DNA from: an uncultured Bacteroidales bacterium
Lineage (GTDB): Bacteria; Bacteroidota; Bacteroidia; Bacteroidales; UBA932
Assembly: GCA_944326235.1 (NCBI GenBank)
Contig: CALVDH010000005.1
Span: 1 to 64,000, forward strand
Reading direction: 5' to 3'
Length of the DNA stretch: 64,000 nucleotides
In this document: positions 46,350 to 54,880 of the stretch, one piece after another
Layout: each line of letters begins with the position of its first letter
Numbering within the stretch: position 1 is the first letter of the stretch
Program-made: the position numbers and the translations under genes
The notes under the pieces: generated by a model
Seen by the model: the letters and a program-made list of their open reading frames with translations, nothing else
What the model was told of the DNA's origin: nothing
Database searches by the model: none

Positions 46350-46377
46350 GCCGTTCTCACAAGGGACGGCATTTTTT
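46350..46377 (+). terminator. Terminator-like hairpin just before a hypothetical gene
   Basis: GCCGT and ACGGC with extra pairs inside, followed by ATTTTTT. It ends 11 nt before the ATG at 46388. It may end the hepT transcript or act as an attenuator for the next gene. Confidence 0.65.
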
Positions 46378-46387
46378 ATTTAAAGAC

Positions 46388-46675
46388 ATGACAGCAAATG
46401 AAATCACAGACAGACTTATCCTCGACAATCAGAATCTGGTCGTAGAGGAACTCATGAGACACGATGAAAGCCTATTGGAAGAATTACAGAACCTCGATGA
46501 GAACAGTGAAATCATGGAATGGTGGCTGGTTACTCCTTACATGGCAGAACTGCTTAAAGAAAAGGGAGAGGTAATCTTATCGGACTATGACTGCTACTGG
46601 TGGGGAAGACAAACATCGGGACAGGCACTTTACATGGACGGAGTGATACAGGAGATAGCGGAACAGATGAGGTGA
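46388..46675 (+). CDS. Hypothetical mobile-element protein
   Basis: A 95-aa acidic protein with IMEWWLVTPYMAELLKEKGE and CYWWGRQTSGQALYMDGVIQ. I recall proteins of this type (WGRxxxGQA motif) in Bacteroidetes mobile elements, with no known function. No signal peptide. The start follows a terminator-like hairpin. Confidence 0.7.
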   Translation: MTANEITDRLILDNQNLVVEELMRHDESLLEELQNLDENSEIMEWWLVTPYMAELLKEKGEVILSDYDCYWWGRQTSGQALYMDGVIQEIAEQMR

Positions 46676-46860
46676 GGAAAGTTACAGGAACATTGAGGGG
46701 CTTCCAACTTGATTCGGGAAACTGGAGATTGGGTTGGAGGTCTTTTTGCTTTTGAATGTATCGGCTATGGAATCGCATCAACGGTGTTTACATGCTGGAA
46801 CAAAATAAATTCAGAGATGCAATACTCCTCATTTTGAGTGCTGTTTGAGAAAAACTTTAC

Positions 46861-47141
46861 TATCTTTGTGGTGTCTTACGGAGCAATCTGTGGGACAAGA
46901 CATGTTGAAAGTGTTTTCGCACTGTCCTTAACTGAAAATGTGGAAGTTTTCAATAACAACGGGACAAACGAACAGCACTCATTCTTGTTTAGACTATGGC
47001 CTCGGTGTGTCTATGCCGATACCCCATATCTATTCGAGTGTGGGGTATTGCATCGTTTATCGTTGTTAAGGTCCTTCCACAACCTTCAGTTAGATAGACG
47101 GAACAACTCCACACTTTCTTTTTATAAACTAATAATCTGCT
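46861..47141 (+). ncRNA. Candidate structured RNA or long leader
   Basis: A stretch of about 500 nt (46676-47171) without a convincing gene. TATCTTTG at 46861-46868 is a perfect -7 box. The DNA after it folds locally: TGTCTT/AAGACA (46872-46902), TGAAAA/TTTTCA (46933-46952), ATACCCCA/TGGGGTAT (47019-47048) and GTTGT/ACAAC (47062-47083). It may be a non-coding RNA or the 5' leader of the small-gene cluster that follows. I cannot name a known class. Confidence 0.4.
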
Positions 47142-47171
47142 TTGGAGTTGGGTGGATATGGAGGTTTTACT

Positions 47172-47486
47172 ATGCTTTACAAAGTCAAAAAAATTTTTCC
47201 AGCAACTTTAATATTAGAAGAAAAAGATACTGGAAAAGAAATTGAAGCTCAATTGCTTGATGGAAAATCTGTATATGATACAGGTAATAATACATTAGCT
47301 TTAATCCAGGGGATAATCTCTAATAACTATTCTATAGTTTGTTATAACGATGTGGATTATATAATGCAGGATAAAACGACAAATATGCAAGTCACTATAT
47401 CAGAAGTAATGAAAGAAACAACACCAATAGTAAAAGATGGTTATCTTGTATTGTATGATTGGGTGGCAAAATCTAATAAAATATGA
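47172..47486 (+). CDS. Hypothetical protein
   Basis: A 104-aa AT-rich gene from the ATG at 47172, reading MLYKVKKIFPATLILEEKD. Mixed alpha/beta character, no signal or membrane segment. First of four closely packed small genes. Not recognised. Confidence 0.6.
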   Translation: MLYKVKKIFPATLILEEKDTGKEIEAQLLDGKSVYDTGNNTLALIQGIISNNYSIVCYNDVDYIMQDKTTNMQVTISEVMKETTPIVKDGYLVLYDWVAKSNKI

Positions 47487-47488
47487 TT

Positions 47489-47983
47489 ATGAAAAAATAT
47501 TTACTAATATTTATTTTCAGCATCTTCGCTTTTCCTTGTTTGGGGCAAATAAGTACGTGCGTAAACATTGGGGGGTATTGGGGAGAATGGTCTAACCAAT
47601 ATTTTTATGAGGCGTTTGGCCATGAACATCAATTCATAGTCTACCACAAAGGTAGCCATCCATCAAGGTATTTTTTTAAAGTAGTTATTACAAATTACGA
47701 TTTCCCTGATGCAAAAGAAAAACGCAACCATTTAAAAACAGACACATGGTATACATATAATGGGTATGTTGAATACATGCCGCAGTGGGATAACCGAAAA
47801 AATGAGTACACACTTAATAAATTCATAGATTCATTTCAATTAGGTGATTGTTATAATGGGAAAGGACTGAAAAAAGTCAATGCAATCATAAAAATAGCTC
47901 CATATAAAAGAACACCACATACATATAATATTCTTTTTGGAGGGTATGGTGTTGGAATTGAACTTAATTGGCCGAAAAAATGA
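47489..47983 (+). CDS. Exported hypothetical protein
   Basis: A 164-aa protein with a signal peptide (KKYLLIFIFSIFAFPCLGQ); the ATG at 47489 lies 2 nt after the previous stop. The mature part is aromatic and polar (GGYWGEWSNQYFYEAFGHE). The C-terminus (ILFGGYGVGIELNW) is strand-like. No known family. It overlaps the next gene by 4 nt (ATGA). Confidence 0.65.
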   Translation: MKKYLLIFIFSIFAFPCLGQISTCVNIGGYWGEWSNQYFYEAFGHEHQFIVYHKGSHPSRYFFKVVITNYDFPDAKEKRNHLKTDTWYTYNGYVEYMPQWDNRKNEYTLNKFIDSFQLGDCYNGKGLKKVNAIIKIAPYKRTPHTYNILFGGYGVGIELNWPKK

Positions 47984-48357
47984 AAAAGTTATTTATTGTT
48001 TTATTGTTAGCCGTTTGCAGTGTGTCGGCAAAGGCTCAGATTATCTATCAATCCATTTCTCAAGGGCAGTCATCTCAAGCACAGGTACAAACTGTGAGAA
48101 CTACAGCTTATTGCTTGGATTATTCCGGCAACATAAGCAAACTGCCGATAAAAGTTGAGATACAGACTCAATACAACCTAACCTACATTTATGTCGTTGA
48201 GTACTATGAGAACAATGGTATCCAAGGTTTTTGGCGTAAAATACCGACCAGGCCCCAAGCTTCGGAATGTATGCCTGCTTATGCTCGGAATCCACTTGAA
48301 GAAAGGTATATGTATAAGGCACTGTTGAATCAAGGATGGTATTATTTTGATTTATGA
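47980..48357 (+). CDS. Exported hypothetical protein
   Basis: A 125-aa protein starting at 47980 within the previous stop. Signal peptide MKKLFIVLLLAVCSVSAKAQ, then a Gln/Ser-rich and Tyr-rich mature part (YIYVVEYYENNGIQGFW). Not recognised. Its stop overlaps the next start (ATGATGA). Confidence 0.65.
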   Translation: MKKLFIVLLLAVCSVSAKAQIIYQSISQGQSSQAQVQTVRTTAYCLDYSGNISKLPIKVEIQTQYNLTYIYVVEYYENNGIQGFWRKIPTRPQASECMPAYARNPLEERYMYKALLNQGWYYFDL

Positions 48358-48824
48358 TGAAAGACGGATACGTAAATGTGCCTGTAAATGGTAAAATGGA
48401 GCAGCTTCATTATCAGTATGATGATGGGGCTGCTGATTATTTTATTTTCGATAAAGATATACAGATTGGTGAATGGACTGTTAAGAAAGTCATCAAGTTA
48501 GGTGGTCCTCGTTCTTCAAGTTATAAGTATGACTTTAAAAATTATCTGGAGTTTTTGATTCTTGACAAGAATGGGGTATCTAGAACTAAAGTGTGGTTCT
48601 ACAACGATTACTATCATCCAGATTCCGAAATAGGTGAATACTGCCATGAGTGTGGGCCAATATATTCGGTAGCCTATTTCTGTAAAGAATACCCTGCATT
48701 TAAGTCCTTGGATTGGAATGATTATGATGCAAGTGTCAAACTTAAAGAGATTCAGAAAATTCTTGAAAGGACGGATATAGATAACTCGACCAAATACGAA
48801 AGAATAAAAAGTTATATGAAGTAG
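48354..48824 (+). CDS. Hypothetical protein
   Basis: A 156-aa protein, acidic and Tyr-rich, without a signal peptide (MMKDGYVNVPVNGKMEQLHY). Two Cys in YCHECGP might bind metal, with no further support. Last of four overlapping genes, followed by a copy of the 27-bp repeat 2 nt after its stop. Confidence 0.6.
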   Translation: MMKDGYVNVPVNGKMEQLHYQYDDGAADYFIFDKDIQIGEWTVKKVIKLGGPRSSSYKYDFKNYLEFLILDKNGVSRTKVWFYNDYYHPDSEIGEYCHECGPIYSVAYFCKEYPAFKSLDWNDYDASVKLKEIQKILERTDIDNSTKYERIKSYMK

Positions 48825-48826
48825 CA

Positions 48827-48853
48827 ATGACAAAATTTTCAAAGGCCATATAA
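48827..48853 (+). repeat. 27-bp intergenic repeat, copy 1
   Basis: Consensus ATGACAGAATTTTCAAAGGG followed by TATATAA. This copy has AAA at positions 7-9 and CC in the GGG-TA region. It lies right after the fourth small gene and before the first TPR gene. Confidence 0.75.
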
Positions 48854-48925
48854 AACGAACTTCTCAAAATCTTACCATTCCAGTTTACCTTTTAAGAAAA
48901 CGGTTATAGATTAATAAAACCAATA

Positions 48926-49819
48926 ATGAGAAAGACCCAAACATTATTATCCGCTTTCATCATCTGTGTTACTGTCTGCTCATCATTCACAACACCACAA
49001 AAGAATGATGATGAAAGCCCTGTCAATACCGCTACCTGTCTGATTGGCGCAGGAGAGTACAGACTTGCGTTAAAGACACTGAAAGACTGCGATGCCCTGT
49101 TTGCCGATGCTCTGAGAATGGAGGCATATAACAGTTTGAACAGGACAAGAAAGGCCATCCGATATGGAGTTGAGTATCTGGATAAGTTGGGCCGACAGCA
49201 TATAAAGGACGGTACGGTATCATTGAGTTCTTATGTCTCAACGGAAGTGCAGGATGTTCTTAACAGAAACTGGAAATATGCATCAAGACAGGTACAGAAA
49301 AGACTTGCAGGACAGGAATGCAATGCGCAGTTGCAGATGATGCTGGGAAGTCTGTATCAGATAAACGGTCTTTACGATGAGGCAATAGAGCAATATGACA
49401 AGGTGATGGATTATTGCAGAGGCATAGGGTTGAGAGACTTCGGAACTGACTGGCTGTGTACATGGAAAAGCGACTGCTATTATGGACTGGAGGATTATGA
49501 CAATGCTGTAAAGACTATAAGCCAAGCCATTGAGGCGAACAACAGCAGGGACTACCACCAGCTTTGCAGGAGGGGATTCTACTATATGCTGCAAGGAAAG
49601 TTCAATGAGGCAATGGAGGATTACTCAAAGGCTGCAAAGGTCAATCCAAACAATGCTGAGGCATACTTCGGCAGATGCGCAGTCCTTTACAGACAAGGGA
49701 AACTGGATGATGCAAAGGGTGAATACGGCAAAGGCATCAAGATAGACCCCGCGATGGAATGTCTGGAGTATGACAGGGAGTTGATGGATATAGTGACAGA
49801 TTTTTCAAAGGGTATATAA
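48926..49819 (+). CDS. Exported TPR protein 1
   Basis: A 297-aa protein with a signal peptide (SAFIICVTVCSSF) and several tetratricopeptide-like repeats: LASLY-type motifs at about 130-155 (LQMMLGSLYQINGLYDEAIE), and DYHQLCRRGFYYMLQGKFNE and NPNNAEAYFGRCAVLYRQGK at about 205-270. Its last eight codons are themselves a copy of the 27-bp repeat (VTDFSKGI, stop). Protein-protein interaction role likely; partner unknown. Confidence 0.75.
   Translation: MRKTQTLLSAFIICVTVCSSFTTPQKNDDESPVNTATCLIGAGEYRLALKTLKDCDALFADALRMEAYNSLNRTRKAIRYGVEYLDKLGRQHIKDGTVSLSSYVSTEVQDVLNRNWKYASRQVQKRLAGQECNAQLQMMLGSLYQINGLYDEAIEQYDKVMDYCRGIGLRDFGTDWLCTWKSDCYYGLEDYDNAVKTISQAIEANNSRDYHQLCRRGFYYMLQGKFNEAMEDYSKAAKVNPNNAEAYFGRCAVLYRQGKLDDAKGEYGKGIKIDPAMECLEYDRELMDIVTDFSKGI
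49793..49819 (+). repeat. 27-bp repeat, copy 2 (coding end of TPR protein 1)
   Basis: GTGACAGATTTTTCAAAGGG then TATATAA. It encodes the C-terminus of TPR protein 1 in frame, unlike the other copies, which lie after stop codons. Confidence 0.8.
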
Positions 49820-49869
49820 GAGTAGGATTTTCACATTTCTGTCATTCATATTTATAAAGAGGTAGAATC

Positions 49870-51123
49870 ATGGCTATATTCAAGAAGAAAAAAGAAGAAC
49901 AGGAGGATATCATAGAGATGTTGAGCCGACGGGAATTCATTAAGGCCGAGACGAAATTCAGACATAACAATCTTCGTAAACTGCCGAGATTCAATAAGGA
50001 GAACTGCGTCACTCTCGGATTCATTCTTGAAACATTGTTCGATGTCAAGAAAGAGGATTTGTACTGGATGCACATATTCAGTTCGAATTTTGACCGCAGC
50101 AGGGTTGACGACAGGCAGATAGATAACAAGGATGAAATCTGGGAGTACAATCTGTTCGATGCGATATTCAGCATGAATGACAAAGGGGAATCAAGCTCAA
50201 TGCAGGGCCAGAATACTACCGTTACAATCAGATACGACAAGGCATATTACAAGAGAGAGGATAAGGAATCCTGCGATGATAAGTCCATATTGTACAACGA
50301 CAACAGCATAATCCTGTTTTTGAGAAACATTGCTGCATCGGGCGAGGGAACATGGTATATGAGAGTGTCTGCCATGCTTCCGGATTTTACGGCGGATGAT
50401 GATATGAGGGCAAGCAGGTCTAGGAACTCTCCGCAAACGATGAGTTTTGTCCTTGCATGGGATGAGACTGACCCGACAGACAGGCTCGGAGAATATCAGC
50501 GGCTTTTTGACAGTATGGTGGAGAAAAGCAATACAGGACAGCCGCTTACGGAAGATGAGACACTGATTCTTACGACATATATGCACCGTAATAGTGTCGG
50601 ATATGATTTCGGATATGCAAAATGGCTGTTGGGACAGAAGCGGTACTTTGATGCATTGATGCAATTCTTGAAAGTCCATGAGGCATTGAAACGGAACAAG
50701 GATAAAAGCATAACGGAAGCATATCTTGATACCTGCGTTTGTCTTGGGTACTGCTATAACGAACTGGAGCAATACGAGAAAGCATACTACTATCTGGATA
50801 TTGTTGTAAACTATGTAGACAAGCAATATCGTAAGCCAGCATATATCATAGAGTATGTCAACTGTCTGTGCAACAATAATGATGACAGGGCGATGGGGTT
50901 GATGTGTTACTGGATAAAAGAATTGGAGGGTAAAAAAGAATTATCCGCGGATGAAACAGCACTCTACTGGTTTTTGCATCGCAGGATTGCATACCTGTTT
51001 ATAGAGATGAAAGAATACGATGATGCGGAAAAACTCCTAAATATTCTTACTGAACATTCCGAAACGGCAGAATTTGCCAAACAGGAACTGGAGTATCTGA
51101 AAAGGATTAAAAGCATGTGCTAG
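49870..51123 (+). CDS. TPR protein 2, cytosolic
   Basis: A 417-aa protein with a basic/acidic N-terminus (MAIFKKKKEEQEDIIEM) and no signal. The N-terminal half is unrecognised. The second half (about 250-410) has helical-hairpin repeats: WLLGQKRYFDALMQFLKVHE, LGYCYNELEQYEKAYYYLDI, IAYLFIEMKEYDDAEKLLN. Situated between two exported TPR proteins. Function unknown. Confidence 0.7.
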   Translation: MAIFKKKKEEQEDIIEMLSRREFIKAETKFRHNNLRKLPRFNKENCVTLGFILETLFDVKKEDLYWMHIFSSNFDRSRVDDRQIDNKDEIWEYNLFDAIFSMNDKGESSSMQGQNTTVTIRYDKAYYKREDKESCDDKSILYNDNSIILFLRNIAASGEGTWYMRVSAMLPDFTADDDMRASRSRNSPQTMSFVLAWDETDPTDRLGEYQRLFDSMVEKSNTGQPLTEDETLILTTYMHRNSVGYDFGYAKWLLGQKRYFDALMQFLKVHEALKRNKDKSITEAYLDTCVCLGYCYNELEQYEKAYYYLDIVVNYVDKQYRKPAYIIEYVNCLCNNNDDRAMGLMCYWIKELEGKKELSADETALYWFLHRRIAYLFIEMKEYDDAEKLLNILTEHSETAEFAKQELEYLKRIKSMC

Positions 51124-51138
51124 GCTGCTATAAACGGA

Positions 51139-51165
51139 ATGACAGAATTTTCAAAAGGTATATAA
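51139..51165 (+). repeat. 27-bp repeat, copy 3
   Basis: ATGACAGAATTTTCAAAAGG then TATATAA, 15 nt after the TPR protein 2 stop. About 17 nt further on, GTTGTCATT precedes the next start codon; TGACA and TGTCA are an inverted pair. Confidence 0.8.
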
Positions 51166-51191
51166 TAGAAGAATTTCAAAAAGTTGTCATT

Positions 51192-52103
51192 ATGAGAAAG
51201 AATCTGATATTGATGTCATTATTCATCGTGCTGCTGTCATCGTGCGGTCTGGGATATAACGGTTCCCAAGTCAGTTCCCTGCTTTTTCGTGAAGAATACA
51301 GAAAGGTCATCAATGTGCTGAACAGGGATACGGCAGGACTGAGAGTGCCGGATGATGTTCCATTTCTATATAAGGCCGAACTAAGCGGATACAGCAGTGA
51401 CATCCTTGCCGAGTACTACTATCACAGGGCCTATACCGGATTGAAGAAGTACAAAAAGGCGATAGTGCATATTGTCAAGTACCTTGAAAAGACAGGGCAT
51501 GACAGGCCTTACTTTGAATCCCGCATCGCCTTGATTGATATGTGCTATGTCATGTTCAACCATCCGGAATACTCAATAAGACTGCTTGAAGAAAGTCTCA
51601 TGGAGGACAGACGCAACTCTCAGCTGAAAGTCATGCTCGCATCGCTATACGAATACGAAGCATACTGGGGAGGGGGTGACTGGCAAAAGGCAATAGACCT
51701 TTATGACGAGATAGAAGCATCATTGGATTCAAATCAGAGGACATTGCTGAACTACTGGAAGAGCAGCATATACGGAGACAGTGACAAGGCCCTTTCGGAG
51801 ATAACAAAGTCACTGGAGAAGAGCGGATACACTGAGCTGGAAGACTTGCAGAGGCGAGCAGGGATTTATGAGAGCCGGAAAGACTATGAGGCGGCAATAG
51901 AGGATTATACGAGGATGATAGAGGTGTCGGATGAATCATACAGAGCATATTATGGCAGAAGCAGCTGTTATGAGGCACTGGGAGATACATTGTCGGCAAG
52001 GAGGGACAGGAAAAGGGCAGAGCATCTTCAAGACAGTGTGCTGAGAGAGCGGTTCGTGAGAGATTCCGCAGAGATGAGCATAGTTATGAGAAACAGGATA
52101 TGA
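51192..52103 (+). CDS. TPR lipoprotein 3
   Basis: A 303-aa lipoprotein starting at the ATG at 51192 (LLSSC, Cys18). An upstream GTG frame start overlapping the previous gene would mask the signal. TPR-like repeats appear across the protein (YYYHRAYTGLKKYKKAIVHI, LQRRAGIYESRKDYEAAIED, YGRSSCYEALGDTLSARRD). Overall plan resembles TPR protein 1, suggesting paralogy by duplication. Confidence 0.75.
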   Translation: MRKNLILMSLFIVLLSSCGLGYNGSQVSSLLFREEYRKVINVLNRDTAGLRVPDDVPFLYKAELSGYSSDILAEYYYHRAYTGLKKYKKAIVHIVKYLEKTGHDRPYFESRIALIDMCYVMFNHPEYSIRLLEESLMEDRRNSQLKVMLASLYEYEAYWGGGDWQKAIDLYDEIEASLDSNQRTLLNYWKSSIYGDSDKALSEITKSLEKSGYTELEDLQRRAGIYESRKDYEAAIEDYTRMIEVSDESYRAYYGRSSCYEALGDTLSARRDRKRAEHLQDSVLRERFVRDSAEMSIVMRNRI

Positions 52104-52126
52104 CAGGATTTTCAAAGGGTATATAA
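52100..52126 (+). repeat. 27-bp repeat, copy 4
   Basis: ATGACAGGATTTTCAAAGGG then TATATAA, overlapping the TPR lipoprotein 3 stop codon. Followed about 17 nt later by TTTGTCGCC before the sequence leading to the next gene. A degenerate fifth copy (GACACAATTCTGAGAGGGG, TATATAA) is at 52789-52815. Confidence 0.8.
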
Positions 52127-52178
52127 AAGTGGATTCACAAAAATTTGTCGCCATGCCTAGACATGTTGATTACATACC

Positions 52179-52778
52179 ATGAAGAAGTTGATTAAAAGGA
52201 TAATATACAGTATTCTAGGGGCTATTTTCATATTCATCGTCATTTGTTTTGGAATTACAGCTAAAGACCCATTTATAATTCCAATTCACACTAACGACAT
52301 TCATTTTACCGATAAGTATGATTCTTCCGCCACACTTCTAATTCCTGCGGCATATACACTCAAAGATGGAACAATAGAGGGTGAATATAGAATAGCAGGA
52401 AAGACATACGGTACCCCAACGCGCAAGGAGAGAATATCACTTCATCCTACTAAAGGCATAGTGATTTCCGGTAAATGGCATTCGGATTATGGTTTTCAAC
52501 AGACAGTACTTATTAAAAACCGTAAAATTCGTTACCATGATGACCCTCACAAAAGATTTAGAAGAGCACTTGCAACAGTAGACGGGCAGTTGTGTATTCT
52601 TCAATCTTGTATCCCAATGACTCTTAATCAATTCTCGGAATCTATTCAAAAATACTGTACTAATGCAGTTAATCTTGATATGGGAGATTATGGATATGGA
52701 TGGTACAGAAAGATAAAATTTTCCAGAATCTTTAAATATAATCGGGACAAACAAAGTAACTGGATTTATATAGAGTAA
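52179..52778 (+). CDS. Membrane-anchored hypothetical protein
   Basis: A 199-aa protein with one N-terminal transmembrane segment (IIYSILGAIFIFIVICFGI) after a Lys/Arg-rich start, so the remainder is probably periplasmic. The outer part is strand-rich (GTIEGEYRIAGKTYGTPT). No recognised family. Last gene before the right end of the island. Confidence 0.65.
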   Translation: MKKLIKRIIYSILGAIFIFIVICFGITAKDPFIIPIHTNDIHFTDKYDSSATLLIPAAYTLKDGTIEGEYRIAGKTYGTPTRKERISLHPTKGIVISGKWHSDYGFQQTVLIKNRKIRYHDDPHKRFRRALATVDGQLCILQSCIPMTLNQFSESIQKYCTNAVNLDMGDYGYGWYRKIKFSRIFKYNRDKQSNWIYIE

Positions 52779-53129
52779 ACATCACCTACGACACAATTCT
52801 GAGAGGGGTATATAAATTGAAAATTTGAAGAAATATAGCGTAGGGAAACCAACTAATACAACTTATTGATGTACAAAGATATTATTTAATACTATGCAAA
52901 GTAAGATTCATTTTACCAGTCTTGAATATGGCTAAATGCTGTAAGAGACAAGTATTTTATTGAACAACTGTATGTTACAGTGAACAATCATTAACAGTCA
53001 TTAACCGCAAACGATGTTCTGTACCTTTACCCCGATATTTACCCCTGTTCGTTATCTCGTGATATCATAGATGGGAAATATCGTTCTTTAAATTCACCTC
53101 AACTGTATAAATCGCTGATTATAAGGGTT
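52779..53129 (+). other. Right-end non-coding DNA of the island
   Basis: About 350 nt without a gene. It holds the degenerate repeat copy near 52789, two CATTAAC repeats about 10 bp apart near 52988-53005, and the right TTTACCCC pair. Confidence 0.6.
53026..53045 (+). repeat. Right arm-type repeats TTTACCCC (two at 12-bp spacing)
   Basis: TTTACCCC at 53026 and 53038, in the same orientation and spacing as the three copies near the left end. Confidence 0.75.
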
Positions 53130-53239
<110 letters not shown>

Positions 53240-53240
53240 C

Positions 53241-53266
53241 AGGTCAGTTTCCCACTGACCTTTTTT
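53241..53266 (+). terminator. Host terminator of the original tRNA-Gly gene
   Basis: AGGTCAGT-ttccc-ACTGACCT followed by a T run, immediately after the CCA end of the attR copy. Confidence 0.85.
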
Positions 53267-53289
53267 CATGCCCTGACCTTCCGGACCAT

Positions 53290-53309
53290 ACTCGAACTCG
53301 CGGCCCCGA
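53290..53309 (-). repeat. Inverted 20-nt fragment of the tRNA-Gly T-arm region
   Basis: ACTCGAACTCGCGGCCCCGA is the reverse complement of the tRNA-Gly stretch at 53204-53223 with one mismatch. It may be a relic of an earlier integration. Confidence 0.7.
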
Positions 53310-53321
53310 ATCACCATTCAT

Positions 53322-53352
53322 TTTGTTTTTATCGTTTAAATTTGTACATTTG
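53322..53352 (+). promoter_or_regulatory. Promoter of the M24 aminopeptidase gene
   Basis: TTTG (53322-53325), 19 nt, TACATTTG (53345-53352): canonical spacing, about 45 nt before the start codon. Confidence 0.8.
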
Positions 53353-53397
53353 CTTTGTTGCAATGTTAAGTACGGTAAAACTTAAAATATCTGATAT

Positions 53398-54795
53398 ATG
53401 TTCGCAAAAGAAGTCTATGTAAACCGGAGGAACACGCTGAAGACCAAGGTGGGCTCCGGTATCCTTCTGTTCCTGGGAACGGGTGAGGCAGCCGTCAACT
53501 ACGCCGGCAACGCCTACCGCTACCGTCAGGACAGCACGTTCAACTACTATTTCGGTCTGACCGACCCCGATCTGGCCGCAGTCATCGACCTCGAGTCCGG
53601 AGAGGAGATTATCTTCGGCAACGACGTGGATATCGACGACATCATCTGGATGGGCCCTCAGCCGCTTATCAGCGACAAGGCCGCTTCTGTAGGTGTATCG
53701 AAGACGCTCCCTCTCGCTGAGCTGGAAGGCTACATCTCCAAGGCCAAGGCCGGCGGCCGCAAGGTACATTTCCTGCCCCCGTACCGCTATCAGAACATGA
53801 TCCGCCTGAACCAGATGCTAGGCGTGCCGTTCGACCGCATGCGCAGCGACGCTTCCGAGGAGTTCATCAAGGCCGTCGTATCGATGAGGCTTATCAAGGA
53901 GCAGTGTGAGATCGATGAGATAGACAAGGCCTGCAACATCGGCTATGCCATGCACTTCACCGCCATGAAGATGGCCCGTCTCGGAATGGTGGAGCAGCAG
54001 CTGGTGGGAGTGATGGAGGGTATAGCCATCGCGGAGGGGCTGATGCCGTCGTTCCCGATCATCCTTTCCCAGCACGGAGAGACCCTGCACAACCACAACC
54101 ACGACGGTATCCTGACTGACGGCAAGCTCATCGTGATAGACGCCGGAGCGGAGTCCAATACCAACTACTGCTCGGATTTCACCCGTACCCTGCCCTCGTC
54201 CGGCAAGTTCACCACCAAGCAGAAGGAGATATACGACATCGTGTCCGCTGCGAACAACCTGGCTCTCAGCATTGCCCGTCCGGGCATTACCTACACCGAG
54301 GTGCACCAGACTGTCTCCCGACTGATGGCGCAGGGCCTGATCAACCTGGGCATCCTGAAAGGCGACCCCGACGAGATCGTAGCGGCAGGGGCCCACTCGC
54401 TCTTCATGCCTCACGGCCTCGGCCACAACATGGGTCTGGACGTGCACGACATGGAGGACCTCGGCGAGAACTACGTGGGCTATGACGACACCTACAGGCG
54501 CTCGTCGCAGTTCGGCCTCGGCTCCCTCCGCATGGGCAAGATGCTCGAGCCCGGCCATGTCGTAACGGACGAGCCCGGTATCTACTTTATCCCCGCCCTC
54601 ATCGAGAAATGGAAGAAGGAAGGCATCAACACCCAGTACGTCAACTTCCCTCTGCTGGAGAAGGAGTACTACGACTTCGGAGGCATCCGTCTTGAGGACG
54701 ACCTGCTCATCACTGAGAAGGGCTGCCGTCTGCTCGGAGCCAGGCGTCTTCCCATCACTACGGAAGACGTGGAGCGCGAGATGGCCGCAGAGTAG
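53398..54795 (+). CDS. Xaa-Pro aminopeptidase (M24B)
   Basis: Metallopeptidase removing N-terminal residues before proline. The 465-aa protein has an AMP_N domain (about 1-140) and a pita-bread domain with the five metal ligands in order: Asp in IVIDAGAE, Asp in YCSDFTRTLP, His in FMPHGLGHNMGLDVHD, Glu in TDEPGIYF, Glu in GIRLEDDLL. Cytosolic. First host gene to the right of the island, with its own promoter and a hairpin downstream. Confidence 0.94.
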   Translation: MFAKEVYVNRRNTLKTKVGSGILLFLGTGEAAVNYAGNAYRYRQDSTFNYYFGLTDPDLAAVIDLESGEEIIFGNDVDIDDIIWMGPQPLISDKAASVGVSKTLPLAELEGYISKAKAGGRKVHFLPPYRYQNMIRLNQMLGVPFDRMRSDASEEFIKAVVSMRLIKEQCEIDEIDKACNIGYAMHFTAMKMARLGMVEQQLVGVMEGIAIAEGLMPSFPIILSQHGETLHNHNHDGILTDGKLIVIDAGAESNTNYCSDFTRTLPSSGKFTTKQKEIYDIVSAANNLALSIARPGITYTEVHQTVSRLMAQGLINLGILKGDPDEIVAAGAHSLFMPHGLGHNMGLDVHDMEDLGENYVGYDDTYRRSSQFGLGSLRMGKMLEPGHVVTDEPGIYFIPALIEKWKKEGINTQYVNFPLLEKEYYDFGGIRLEDDLLITEKGCRLLGARRLPITTEDVEREMAAE

Positions 54796-54821
54796 CCCGC
54801 GAACCTGCCGGTATTCAGAAG

Positions 54822-54859
54822 AACAGCCGGGCACCTCATCATCGGGTGTCCGGCTGTTG
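54822..54859. terminator. Bidirectional hairpin between convergent genes
   Basis: AACAGCCGGGCACC and GGTGTCCGGCTGTT form a 14-bp stem with one mismatch. There is no clear T run, so termination strength is uncertain. Confidence 0.6.
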
Positions 54860-54880
54860 TGTTTCAGCGGGCTGCAGGTT

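Noticed and set aside
46838..47245. 135-codon plus frame over the putative structured RNA
   Set aside because: It includes the -7 box and overlaps the next gene; the peptide looks like translated non-coding DNA.
46388..47245. Read-through of TGA after the 95-aa gene as further evidence for recoding
   Set aside because: The frame stays free of TAA/TAG, but the protein ends naturally at the TGA and the continuation looks non-coding, so it was not used as support.
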